From: Melioribacter sp.
GTDB taxonomy: Bacteria > Bacteroidota > Ignavibacteria > Ignavibacteriales > Melioribacteraceae
Assembly (NCBI GenBank): GCA_020723965.1
Contig: DYHW01000001.1
Location: forward strand, 420,587-484,586
Direction: 5' to 3'
Length of the DNA stretch: 64,000 bases
Under the pieces are notes generated by a model. It ran no database searches. It was not told the DNA's origin and was given only the letters and a program-made list of their open reading frames with translations. How positions within the stretch are numbered: position 1 is the stretch's first letter; every line of letters begins with the position of its first letter. Positions 57,205 through 64,000 of the stretch are shown piece after piece. Both the position numbers and the translations under genes were made by a program.

Positions 57205-57624
57205 ATGTTAATGCCAAAAAGAGTCAAGTTTCGTAAAGCACATAGGGGTAGAAGAACTGGTAAAGCTACGCGCGGTCACCTTGTGAACTTTGGAGATTTT
57301 GGACTGAAAGCCATGGAGCCGGCTTGGATTACAAGCAGACAAATTGAAGCCTGTCGTGTTGCTTTATCGCGTCAGATGAAGCGAGACGGAAAAGTTTGGA
57401 TACGAATTTTTCCTGATAAACCGGTTTCTAAAAAACCACTTGAAACAAGAATGGGTAAAGGAAAAGGCGCACCTGAATTTTGGGTAGCTGTTGTGCTTCC
57501 AGGAAGAATTATGTTTGAAGTAGGCGGTGTTGACAAAAAAACTGCGCATGACGCTTTAACTCTAGCTTCTCATAAACTTCCAATTAAAACAAAAATTGTT
57601 CAAAGACCCGACTTAGAATCATAA
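57205..57624 (+). CDS. rplP: 50S ribosomal protein L16
   Basis: A 139-residue protein at the A-site tRNA elbow. It has [17 protein letters not shown] near the start and ARRAMTR-like [39 protein letters not shown] in the core, read in pieces. A second ATG lies at 57211 (MPKRV, the common N-terminus); AGGAG is better spaced for the first. Confidence 0.96.
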   Translation: MLMPKRVKFRKAHRGRRTGKATRGHLVNFGDFGLKAMEPAWITSRQIEACRVALSRQMKRDGKVWIRIFPDKPVSKKPLETRMGKGKGAPEFWVAVVLPGRIMFEVGGVDKKTAHDALTLASHKLPIKTKIVQRPDLES

Positions 57625-57640
57625 AAAGGTTTGACTATAT

Positions 57641-57859
57641 ATGAAGATCTATCAAATTAGGGAGATGTCCACTGATGAAATCAAGAAGAGAATTCTTGAA
57701 GAGGAAATAAATCTTGTGGATTTAAGATTTCAACTTGAACTTAAGAATTTGACCAACACGTCAAAAATTCGCAACACTAGGAAAGATATTTCAAAGATGA
57801 AAACAATTCTCAAGGAAAGAGAAATTCAAGAAGAAAAAAAATCAAAGGAAAATAAATAA
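57641..57859 (+). CDS. rpmC: 50S ribosomal protein L29
   Basis: A 72-residue two-helix protein beside L23 at the tunnel exit. It has [25 protein letters not shown] and the second helix with [19 protein letters not shown], then a lysine/glutamate-rich tail. It lies 16 bases after rplP, and rpsQ follows at once. Confidence 0.94.
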   Translation: MKIYQIREMSTDEIKKRILEEEINLVDLRFQLELKNLTNTSKIRNTRKDISKMKTILKEREIQEEKKSKENK

Positions 57860-57876
57860 GGAGAGAGTTGATTTTT

Positions 57877-58137
57877 ATGGAGACGAAAAGAGGTTTAAGA
57901 AAAACAAAGATTGGCACTGTTGTTAGTAATAAAATGAGCAAGAGTGTTGTAATTGCAATTGAAAGACGCGTAGCTCATCCTATTTATAAAAAGTATGCTA
58001 AAAAAACTACAAAATTAATGGCACACGATGAAAAGAATGAATGTGGAATTGGTGATCTTGTTAAGATTATGGAAACTCGTCCTTTGAGTAAAAGTAAAAG
58101 ATGGCGTATTGTAGAGATAGTCGAAAAAGCCAAATAA
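57877..58137 (+). CDS. rpsQ: 30S ribosomal protein S17
   Basis: An 86-residue OB-fold protein of the 30S body. It contains [20 protein letters not shown], the [14 protein letters not shown] core and the [20 protein letters not shown] signature. I use the ATG at 57877: the preceding GGAGAGAG is well spaced for it and the upstream TTG at 57868 is not. Confidence 0.95.
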   Translation: METKRGLRKTKIGTVVSNKMSKSVVIAIERRVAHPIYKKYAKKTTKLMAHDEKNECGIGDLVKIMETRPLSKSKRWRIVEIVEKAK

Positions 58138-58165
58138 TACAGTTTGATGAGGAGCTGCATATAAA

Positions 58166-58534
58166 ATGGTACAAGAAGAAACAAATTTAGTTGTAGCGGA
58201 TAATTCCGGAGCCAAAAAGGTTCGATGTATCCGCGTGCTAGGTGGTAGCAATCGGCGTTACGCTTCAGTTGGCGATGTAATTGTTGTGAGTGTTAAGACT
58301 GCAATTCCAGGAGGCGGCGTAAAAAAGGGAGAAGTTTCTCGTGCTGTTATTGTTAGAACAAAAAAAGAAGTTAGAAGAAAAGACGGTTCTTACATTCGCT
58401 TTGATGAAAATGCTGCTGTACTTTTAAATACACAGGGCGAACCAAGGGGAACTCGTATCTTCGGACCCGTTGCAAGGGAATTAAGAGACAAAAAATTTAT
58501 GAAGATAATTTCTCTGGCTCCAGAGGTTTTATAA
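58166..58534 (+). CDS. rplN: 50S ribosomal protein L14
   Basis: A 122-residue protein at the subunit interface, contacting L19 and translation factors. It has [19 protein letters not shown], the signature [27 protein letters not shown] (in parts) and [24 protein letters not shown] at the end. Normal length. Opens the next sub-block after rpsQ. Confidence 0.97.
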   Translation: MVQEETNLVVADNSGAKKVRCIRVLGGSNRRYASVGDVIVVSVKTAIPGGGVKKGEVSRAVIVRTKKEVRRKDGSYIRFDENAAVLLNTQGEPRGTRIFGPVARELRDKKFMKIISLAPEVL

Positions 58535-58541
58535 GGATAGA

Positions 58542-58874
58542 GTGAATATGAAAATTAGAAAGAACGATAACGTAATTGTAATTGCCGGCAATTATAAAGG
58601 AAAAACCGGAAAGGTTTTAAAACTTTTTAAAAAAGAAGAACGAGCAATTGTTGAAGGCGTTAACATTCGCAAACGTCACACTAAACCGTCTCAAAAAAAT
58701 CCGCAAGGCGGAATAATGGAAAAAGAGGCGCCTATTAATATTTCAAATTTGATGATCATTGATCCCAAAACCAACGAGGGGACAAGAATTGGCTCCAAAA
58801 TTATCATTGATGATAAAACTGGCAAAAAGAAAAATGTTAGAGTAAGCAAATCAAGCGGCGAAATGCTTGGCTAA
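58542..58874 (+). CDS. rplX: 50S ribosomal protein L24
   Basis: A 110-residue early assembly initiator near the tunnel exit. It has the KOW motif [20 protein letters not shown] and [20 protein letters not shown]. Two starts are possible: GTG at 58542 and ATG at 58548, which gives the usual MKIRK N-terminus; AGGA is spaced for either. Confidence 0.96.
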   Translation: MNMKIRKNDNVIVIAGNYKGKTGKVLKLFKKEERAIVEGVNIRKRHTKPSQKNPQGGIMEKEAPINISNLMIIDPKTNEGTRIGSKIIIDDKTGKKKNVRVSKSSGEMLG

Positions 58875-58890
58875 TCAATAAGGGTTAACG

Positions 58891-59538
58891 ATGGCAGAAC
58901 AAAAGAAACAAAAAGAGCAAAAAGATAAAAAAGCTAAAGTTGTTGAAGCAAAACAACCAGCAGCTAAAGTGATCGAAGAAAAAATACCTGCTCGCTTAAA
59001 AGTAAAATATTTAAAAGAGATTGTTCCGAAATTAAAAGAACAATTCAATTACAAGAGTATTATGCAAGTTCCTCGTTTGTCTAAAATTGTTCTTAACATG
59101 GGTGTTGGGCAAGCTACACAGGACCCCAAAATTTTAGATGAAGCAGTTAAGGATTTAGAGATTATAGCAGGACAAAAAGTTTCTGTTCGTCAAGCCAAGC
59201 AGGCTATCTCGAACTTTAAACTGCGAGAAGGAATGAAGATTGGCGCTAAGGTAACTTTGCGAAGAGAAAGAATGTATGAGTTTTTAGACCGTTTAATTTC
59301 TATTGCTCTTCCACGTGTACGCGATTTTAGAGGTGTTTCAGATAAATCGTTTGATGGACGTGGCAACTATACGCTTGGGATCAAAGAACAAATTATTTTT
59401 CCCGAAATAAATGTTGATAAAGTAACTAAGGTTCTGGGAATGGACATTACTTTTGTTACTACTGCAAAAGCTGATAAAGAGGCATTCGAACTATTAACGG
59501 CTTTCGGTATGCCTTTCAGAAAGAAAGAAATAAACTAA
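58891..59538 (+). CDS. rplE: 50S ribosomal protein L5 with N-terminal extension
   Basis: 5S rRNA-binding protein of the central protuberance. The L5 core starts near residue 36 ([18 protein letters not shown]) and includes [18 protein letters not shown] and [18 protein letters not shown]. At 215 residues it is about 35 longer than the usual 179-187. The extra N-terminus is rich in Lys, Gln, Glu and Ala ([18 protein letters not shown]) and probably unstructured. The ATG is preceded by AAGGG, so the extension is likely translated. Confidence 0.95.
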   Translation: MAEQKKQKEQKDKKAKVVEAKQPAAKVIEEKIPARLKVKYLKEIVPKLKEQFNYKSIMQVPRLSKIVLNMGVGQATQDPKILDEAVKDLEIIAGQKVSVRQAKQAISNFKLREGMKIGAKVTLRRERMYEFLDRLISIALPRVRDFRGVSDKSFDGRGNYTLGIKEQIIFPEINVDKVTKVLGMDITFVTTAKADKEAFELLTAFGMPFRKKEIN

Positions 59539-59547
59539 AAGGAAATT

Positions 59548-59817
59548 ATGGCAAGAAAAAGTTTATTAGCTCGCGAAGTAAAAAAGAGAAAACTTTACGA
59601 GAAGTTTGCTAAAAAAAGAAAAGAATTGAAAGAGAAAGGCGATTACGATGCTCTCCAAGAGCTTCCAAGAAATTCAGCTTTGTCTCGTCAGCATAACAGA
59701 TGTTTAATAACTGGAAGACCCAGAGGATTTTATAGAAAGTTTGGCATTTCTCGTCTTGTTCTAAGAGAAATGGCTTTACGCGGTGAAATTCCTGGACTTA
59801 AAAAAGCAAGTTGGTAA
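59548..59817 (+). CDS. rpsN: 30S ribosomal protein S14 (zinc-free, long form)
   Basis: An 89-residue head protein. It has the long-form insertion ([19 protein letters not shown]) and the core [20 protein letters not shown]. Only one cysteine is present, so it is the zinc-independent (C-) type rather than the short zinc-binding type. It lies 9 bases after rplE. Confidence 0.95.
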   Translation: MARKSLLAREVKKRKLYEKFAKKRKELKEKGDYDALQELPRNSALSRQHNRCLITGRPRGFYRKFGISRLVLREMALRGEIPGLKKASW

Positions 59818-59835
59818 TTGAAGGAGACTAGGTAA

Positions 59836-60231
59836 ATGCCAGCAACAGACCCGATTGCAGATTTTTTAACTCGTATTAGAAACGCAGTAAAAGCAAGGAA
59901 AAAATATGTAGATATTCCTTCTTCAAAGATGAAAGTTTCTCTTGCAGAGATTTTAAGAACCCAGAGTTTTATTAGAGACTATAACATAATTGAAGACAAT
60001 AAACAGAACCTACTAAGGATTCATCTAAAATATGTGGGGGGCACTCCTTCTATTGCTGGAATGAAGAGAATAAGCACCCCTGGATTGAAAGTTTATGTCG
60101 GAAAAGATGAAATTCCAAGAGTATTGAATGGTCTCGGTATTTCAATTCTTTCTACGCCGAAAGGATTGTTGACCAACAAGCAAGCAAAAAGAGAATTGGT
60201 TGGCGGAGAAGTTGTCTGCCAAGTTTGGTAA
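59836..60231 (+). CDS. rpsH: 30S ribosomal protein S8
   Basis: A 131-residue 16S rRNA-binding protein, and in E. coli the repressor of the spc operon. It starts MPATDPIADFLTRIRNAVKA and ends with GLSILSTPKGLLTN-type ILSTPKGLLTNKQAKRELVGGEVVCQVW. Length is normal. It ends 22 bases before the rplF start chosen here. Confidence 0.96.
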   Translation: MPATDPIADFLTRIRNAVKARKKYVDIPSSKMKVSLAEILRTQSFIRDYNIIEDNKQNLLRIHLKYVGGTPSIAGMKRISTPGLKVYVGKDEIPRVLNGLGISILSTPKGLLTNKQAKRELVGGEVVCQVW

Positions 60232-60253
60232 AAAAATTCTAGAGGTAATGAAA

Positions 60254-60793
60254 GTGTCACGTATAGGTAAAAAACCAATCAAAATAAATAAAGACGTAAA
60301 AATTACTAAAGCCAACGGCGTTCTTATGGTAAATGGGAAATTAGGACAACTCCAAATGAAAGTTCATCCTAATATTTCTGTTGAAGTTCAGAACGATGAA
60401 ATAATTGTCACCCGACCTAACGATACAAAAGAAAATAGAGCATTGCATGGTCTAATGCGAGCGTTGATTGCTAATATGGTTCAAGGTGTTACAGAAGGTT
60501 ACACAAAATCTTTAGACATTATTGGTGTTGGTTACAAAGCAGAAGCCAAAGGAGACGCGGTTTTATTTAACTTGGGCTACTCGCATCCTATCTATTTTAT
60601 TCCACCGGATGGAATTAAAATTGAAGTGCCGGCTCCAACTCAAGTAAAGGTTTCCGGCAGCGATAAAGAATTAGTAGGAATGGTTGCCGCAAAAATTAGA
60701 TCATTCAAAAAGCCTGAACCGTACAAAGGTAAAGGGGTAAAATATTCGAACGAAGTTATTATCCGTAAAGCTGGCAAGACAGCAGGTAAGTAA
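60254..60793 (+). CDS. rplF: 50S ribosomal protein L6
   Basis: A 179-residue protein near the factor-binding site. I choose the GTG at 60254 (reads MSRIGKKPI, the canonical L6 N-terminus), which has AGAGG 8 bases upstream. An ATG at 60248 is close behind and the longer reading from 60200 would overlap rpsH. The signature PEPYKGKGVKYSNEVIIRKAGKT lies at the end. Confidence 0.95.
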   Translation: MSRIGKKPIKINKDVKITKANGVLMVNGKLGQLQMKVHPNISVEVQNDEIIVTRPNDTKENRALHGLMRALIANMVQGVTEGYTKSLDIIGVGYKAEAKGDAVLFNLGYSHPIYFIPPDGIKIEVPAPTQVKVSGSDKELVGMVAAKIRSFKKPEPYKGKGVKYSNEVIIRKAGKTAGK

Positions 60794-60809
60794 TAGGAGA
60801 TTCTGAAAA

Positions 60810-61175
60810 ATGTTTTTAAGGGATAATCAAAGAAGAAGTAGAAAACGAGTTCGTGTTCGCAAAAAGATTTCGGGCAGCGCAGAACGTCCCCGTTTATCTG
60901 TGTTCAAAAGCGCTAATCATATTTACGCTCAATTGATTGATGATGATAAAGGAATTACATTAACTGGAGCATCTACACTTTCTAAAGAACTTGCAGAAGA
61001 ATTAAAGAACACTAAAGGAAGAATTTCGAAGAGCAAATTAGTTGGAAAATTGATAGCAAAAAAAGCCGCTGAGAAAAATATTAGTGTAGTTGTCTTTGAT
61101 AGAAGCGGGTATGCTTATCATGGAAAAGTTAAAGCAATTGCAGAAGGTGCCAGAGAAGGGGGTCTTAAATTTTAA
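60810..61175 (+). CDS. rplR: 50S ribosomal protein L18
   Basis: A 121-residue 5S rRNA-binding protein. It has [35 protein letters not shown] (in parts) and the end [26 protein letters not shown]. Normal length. Only 4 bases separate its stop from the start of a tRNA-Gln gene. Confidence 0.96.
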   Translation: MFLRDNQRRSRKRVRVRKKISGSAERPRLSVFKSANHIYAQLIDDDKGITLTGASTLSKELAEELKNTKGRISKSKLVGKLIAKKAAEKNISVVVFDRSGYAYHGKVKAIAEGAREGGLKF

Positions 61176-61179
61176 TTCT

Positions 61180-61253
61180 TGCCGGATCGTCTAATGGCAG
61201 GACAGCGGCCTTTGGAGCCGTATGTGGAGGTTCGACTCCTCCTCCGGCAGCCA
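61180..61253 (+). tRNA. tRNA-Gln (TTG), CCA encoded, inside the spc operon
   Basis: Acceptor TGCCGGA/TCCGGCA, discriminator G and an encoded CCA (61251-61253). Anticodon stem GCGGC/GCCGT with loop CTTTGGA gives anticodon TTG (61212-61214); the T arm is GGAGG-TTCGACT-CCTCC. It lies between rplR and rpsE on the same strand, so it must be cut out of the ribosomal protein transcript unless it has its own promoter. The other four tRNAs here do not encode CCA. Confidence 0.95.
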
Positions 61254-61305
61254 AAAAAACTTAAATTGAAGTTAGAACCATAGATTGTAAACTAGGGAGA
61301 TCAAA

Positions 61306-61818
61306 TTGAATTTCAAGTACAAAAAAGTATCGGGTCTTGAGAATCTTAAAGAAAAAATTGTTCACATTAACCGTGTTGCAAAAGTTGTTAAAGGCGGGCG
61401 CAGATTCAGCTTTAATGCTATTGTTGTTGTAGGAGATGGGCGCGGGCATGTAGGCGTAGGACTTGGTAAAGCTAACGAGGTAACCGACGCAATTTCGAAA
61501 GGCGTAGACGACGCGAAGAAAAATGTTTTTAGAGTTTCTTTAAACAAAGGAACAATTCCTCATCCAATTATTGGAAAATTTGGCGCAGGGAAAGTTTTGA
61601 TTAAACCCGCCTCGCCTGGAACTGGTTTGATTGCTGGCGGTGGTGTGCGCGCCGTTTTAGAAGCAGCAGGCGTAGCTGATGTTCTTACTAAGTCGCTCGG
61701 TTCAAGCAATCCGCATAATCAAGTTAAAGCAACTTTGAACGCCTTATTAAATCTTATTGATGCAAGAGCTATGGCTAGTAAGCGCGGACTAAAAGTTGCC
61801 GAGTTATTTAATTTGTAA
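61306..61818 (+). CDS. rpsE: 30S ribosomal protein S5
   Basis: A 170-residue protein of the 30S body, close to the decoding site. It shows the dsRNA-binding fold [32 protein letters not shown] (in parts) and [23 protein letters not shown]. The start is TTG at 61306 behind AGGGAGATCAAA. A tRNA-Gln lies in the gap before it. Confidence 0.96.
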   Translation: MNFKYKKVSGLENLKEKIVHINRVAKVVKGGRRFSFNAIVVVGDGRGHVGVGLGKANEVTDAISKGVDDAKKNVFRVSLNKGTIPHPIIGKFGAGKVLIKPASPGTGLIAGGGVRAVLEAAGVADVLTKSLGSSNPHNQVKATLNALLNLIDARAMASKRGLKVAELFNL

Positions 61819-61829
61819 TAGAGGTTTAG

Positions 61830-62018
61830 ATGGCTAAGAAATTAAAAATAACACAAACAGGAAGTGTAATAGACCGACCGGTGCCGCAAAAGCTTACAAT
61901 AAAAGCTTTGGGACTTGGCAGACCTAACTATTTTAAAATTCATAACGATACTCCTCAAATAAGAGGAATGGCAAGAAAAGTTGCTCATCTTGTTAAAGTA
62001 GAAGAAATAGAAGCATAA
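61830..62018 (+). CDS. rpmD: 50S ribosomal protein L30
   Basis: A 62-residue protein of the 50S subunit. It has [20 protein letters not shown] and the core [22 protein letters not shown]. Normal size. It lies 11 bases after rpsE and 10 before rplO. Confidence 0.95.
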   Translation: MAKKLKITQTGSVIDRPVPQKLTIKALGLGRPNYFKIHNDTPQIRGMARKVAHLVKVEEIEA

Positions 62019-62028
62019 CGAGGATTAA

Positions 62029-62493
62029 ATGGATATTTTAAGCAATTTAAGACCTGCAAAAGGTTCTAGCAAAAAAGTAAAAAGAATTGGACGCGGCGAA
62101 GGAAGCGGGCATGGCGGCACTGCTACACGCGGCGAGAACGGTCAACGTTCCCGTGCAGGTGCAAAATATAGGGCTTGGTTTGAAGGGGGACAGATGCCTT
62201 TGCAAAGAAGAATTCCTAAAAGAGGTTTTCATAGTCCGTTCAGATTGGAATATCAGGTTGTTAATCTTGGCAGCTTACAAAAATTGGTTGACGATAAGAA
62301 AGTTGAAGACGGCATTATAAATGCAGTCTCTCTTTATAAAAATGGGGTTATTTCGAAAGCAACCGCTCCTTTCAAAATTTTAGGGAACGGCGAACTTAAA
62401 ACCAAATTAAGTGTAGAAGCGCACAAGTTTAGCGCTTCTGCTAAAGAGAAAATTGAGTCTGTTGGCGGAACCATCAAAGAGATTAAAGTTTAA
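62029..62493 (+). CDS. rplO: 50S ribosomal protein L15
   Basis: A 154-residue late-assembly protein. It has the Gly/Arg-rich N-terminus (KRIGRGEGSGHGGTATRG) and the core KRGFHSPFRLEYQVVNLGSL. Its TAA shares one base with the ATG of secY (TAATG), which implies coupling. Confidence 0.96.
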   Translation: MDILSNLRPAKGSSKKVKRIGRGEGSGHGGTATRGENGQRSRAGAKYRAWFEGGQMPLQRRIPKRGFHSPFRLEYQVVNLGSLQKLVDDKKVEDGIINAVSLYKNGVISKATAPFKILGNGELKTKLSVEAHKFSASAKEKIESVGGTIKEIKV

Positions 62494-63830
62494 TGGCTAA
62501 ACTACAAGAAACTTTCCGGAACATTTTTAAGATTCACGAATTAAGAGAAAGAATACTCTATACAGTTGCTCTTCTTATTATCGTTAGGATCGGTTCACAT
62601 ATCACACTTCCTGGTATCGATACAGGGCTTTTGCAATCCGCTACTCAACATTCATCAGCCGATAGCTTATTTGGGTTGTATGATTTGTTTGTAGGAGGAG
62701 CATTTAGAAATGCGGCAATTTTTGCACTCGGAATTATGCCCTACATTTCGGCTTCAATCATTTTGCAAATAGGCGGCGCAGTTGTTCCCTATCTACAAAA
62801 ACTTCAACGCGAAGGAGAAGATGGAAGAAAAAAGCTTAACCAGTTAACGCGTTACTTAACTGTTCCTATTTCGACTTTACAGGCTTGGGGCGTTTCTATT
62901 CACCTTATGAATATGCAATACAATAATTCTCCGGTTGTTCCTGAAGCTGTTCGCGGTATAGCATGGACATTCACAACGGTTGTTCTTCTTGTTTCAGGCA
63001 CTATGTTCATAATGTGGATGGGTGAACAGATAACTGAAAAAGGAATTGGCAATGGAATTTCTTTAATAATCTTCATCGGTATTATCAACCAGTTTCCATT
63101 TGCTCTTCTTGATGAATATAGATTGATAGCTGCTGGTCAGCGTAATCTTGTTGTTGAAATTGTAATAATTGGATTGATGGTTCTTATAATTTCTGGTGTT
63201 ATTTTGGTTACACAAGGCACAAGAAGAATTCCTGTTCAATATGCTAAAAGAGTTGTAGGGAGAAAAGTTTATGGCGGTGTTACTCAGTACATACCGTTAA
63301 GAGTTAATACAGCCGGCGTTATGCCAATTATTTTTGCTCAATCTATTATGTTTGTTCCACAAACTTTGTTCTCTTTCTTTCCAGATAGTGAATTTATTGG
63401 AACTCTATCTCAATATTTTTCTTATCATAGTTTTACTTATGCTTTGATCTATGCAGTGATGATCATCTTCTTCACTTATTTTTATACTGCCATTGCATTT
63501 AATCCGCAAGATGTAGCAGAGAATATGAAAAAGCAGGGCGGGTTTATTCCCGGTATTCGTCCTGGTAAACAGACTGCAGAGTTTGTTGATAATATACTAA
63601 CAAAAATTACTTTACCGGGGTCTTTCTTTTTAGCAATTATTGCAATTCTACCAACGTTTATTTCAAAATTTGGTGTATCCGGAAGTTTTGCATCTTTTTT
63701 TGGCGGAACTAGTTTATTGATTTTAGTTGGTGTTGCATTAGATACTTTGCAACAAATTGAATCTCACTTACTGATGAGACATTATGACGGATTTATGAAA
63801 TCCGGAAAAATTAAAGGCAGAAGATCCTAA
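62493..63830 (+). CDS. secY: Preprotein translocase subunit SecY
   Basis: The 445-residue channel of the Sec translocon, with ten membrane helices. Recognised are the plug and TM2 region (LFVGGAFRNAAIFALGIMPYISASIILQ, in parts), the cytoplasmic loop TQGTRRIPVQYAKR and the segment FNPQDVAENMKKQGGFIPGIRPG. It is translationally coupled to rplO and is followed directly by map; adk, common at this place in other genomes, is absent. Confidence 0.97.
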   Translation: MAKLQETFRNIFKIHELRERILYTVALLIIVRIGSHITLPGIDTGLLQSATQHSSADSLFGLYDLFVGGAFRNAAIFALGIMPYISASIILQIGGAVVPYLQKLQREGEDGRKKLNQLTRYLTVPISTLQAWGVSIHLMNMQYNNSPVVPEAVRGIAWTFTTVVLLVSGTMFIMWMGEQITEKGIGNGISLIIFIGIINQFPFALLDEYRLIAAGQRNLVVEIVIIGLMVLIISGVILVTQGTRRIPVQYAKRVVGRKVYGGVTQYIPLRVNTAGVMPIIFAQSIMFVPQTLFSFFPDSEFIGTLSQYFSYHSFTYALIYAVMIIFFTYFYTAIAFNPQDVAENMKKQGGFIPGIRPGKQTAEFVDNILTKITLPGSFFLAIIAILPTFISKFGVSGSFASFFGGTSLLILVGVALDTLQQIESHLLMRHYDGFMKSGKIKGRRS

Positions 63831-63839
63831 GAATAAGTT

Positions 63840-64000
63840 GTGATTTTAATTAAGAGCAAGCGCGAAATTGACTACATACGCGAAAGTAATAAGATTGTTG
63901 CAGAAACTTTACAATTAGTTAAGCGTTACGTAAGACCTGGCGTAACGACGTTTGAGTTAGATAAGATTGCCGAAGATTATATTCTAAGTAATAATGCGCA
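63840..64000 (+). CDS. map: Methionine aminopeptidase type I, N-terminal part (cut by window edge)
   Basis: Removes the starting Met from nascent proteins. Fifty-three N-terminal residues are present: KSKREIDYIRESNKIVAETL and RYVRPGVTTFELDKIAEDY, the opening of the pita-bread fold. The start is taken as GTG at 63840, 9 bases after the secY stop; the Shine-Dalgarno is weak (AAGAATAAG). The catalytic metal ligands lie beyond the window. Confidence 0.85.
   Translation, partial: MILIKSKREIDYIRESNKIVAETLQLVKRYVRPGVTTFELDKIAEDYILSNNA

Noticed and set aside
60200..60253. Longer rplF with 18 extra N-terminal residues
   Set aside because: It would overlap rpsH by 32 bases and spoil the canonical MSRIGKKPI start, which has its own Shine-Dalgarno.

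Overview
The window is AT-rich bacterial chromosome from a Gram-negative (diderm) organism. It carries lipid A genes, BamA, TamB, heptose-activation genes and a fused LpxC-FabZ. Gene content and protein style fit the Bacteroidetes/Chlorobi/Ignavibacteria side of the tree. I lean to an Ignavibacteria-like organism because the promoters I can read are classical TTGACA-17-TATAAT types rather than the Bacteroidetes type; this placement is inference. No phage, plasmid, transposase or CRISPR locus is visible.

Layout. (1) 1-1712: 5' part of prs (minus), a lipoprotein gene and a FmdB-type zinc-ribbon gene. (2) 1848-14284, minus strand: an envelope operon reading propeller protein, rfaE1, rfaE2, tamB, rnr, then a large protease/propeller/outer-membrane-barrel protein, with overlaps or very short gaps. 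(3) 14285-14754: a gap holding a 197-bp cassette of three hairpins inside terminal inverted repeats; the stop codon of the next gene lies in one of these repeats. (4) 14755-23236, minus: uppS, bamA, two skp/ompH genes, lpxD, lpxC-fabZ, lpxA and a LipM-like octanoyltransferase, behind a consensus promoter. (5) 23382-24732: lexA plus two small unknown genes behind a promoter that overlaps a large palindromic operator. (6) 24849-26497: ilvE with its terminator and a leader holding a 19-residue Ile-rich peptide and an intrinsic terminator, followed by a decayed ORF. (7) 26498-36477, plus: mlaE-like permease, orphan PAS histidine kinase, class I aminotransferase, M16 peptidase, nuoGHI and a comM-type ATPase. 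(8) 36582-37575: tRNA-Tyr, tRNA-Gly, three tandem 81-bp tRNA-like units, the true tRNA-Thr, rpmG and tRNA-Trp. (9) 37601-64000: secE-nusG-rplKAJL-rpoBC, then rpsL-rpsG-fusA-tuf and the S10/spc cluster through secY into map, with a tRNA-Gln set between rplR and rpsE.

Functionally, the left half builds the outer membrane: undecaprenyl carrier, lipid A acylation, heptose supply, barrel assembly and periplasmic chaperones. The right half is the transcription and translation core. Between them sit the SOS repressor, branched-chain amino acid transamination and part of respiratory complex I. The points most worth following up are the tRNA-like array, the ilvE leader, the lexA operator and its two unknown partner genes, the hairpin cassette, and the tRNA-Gln in the ribosomal protein operon.
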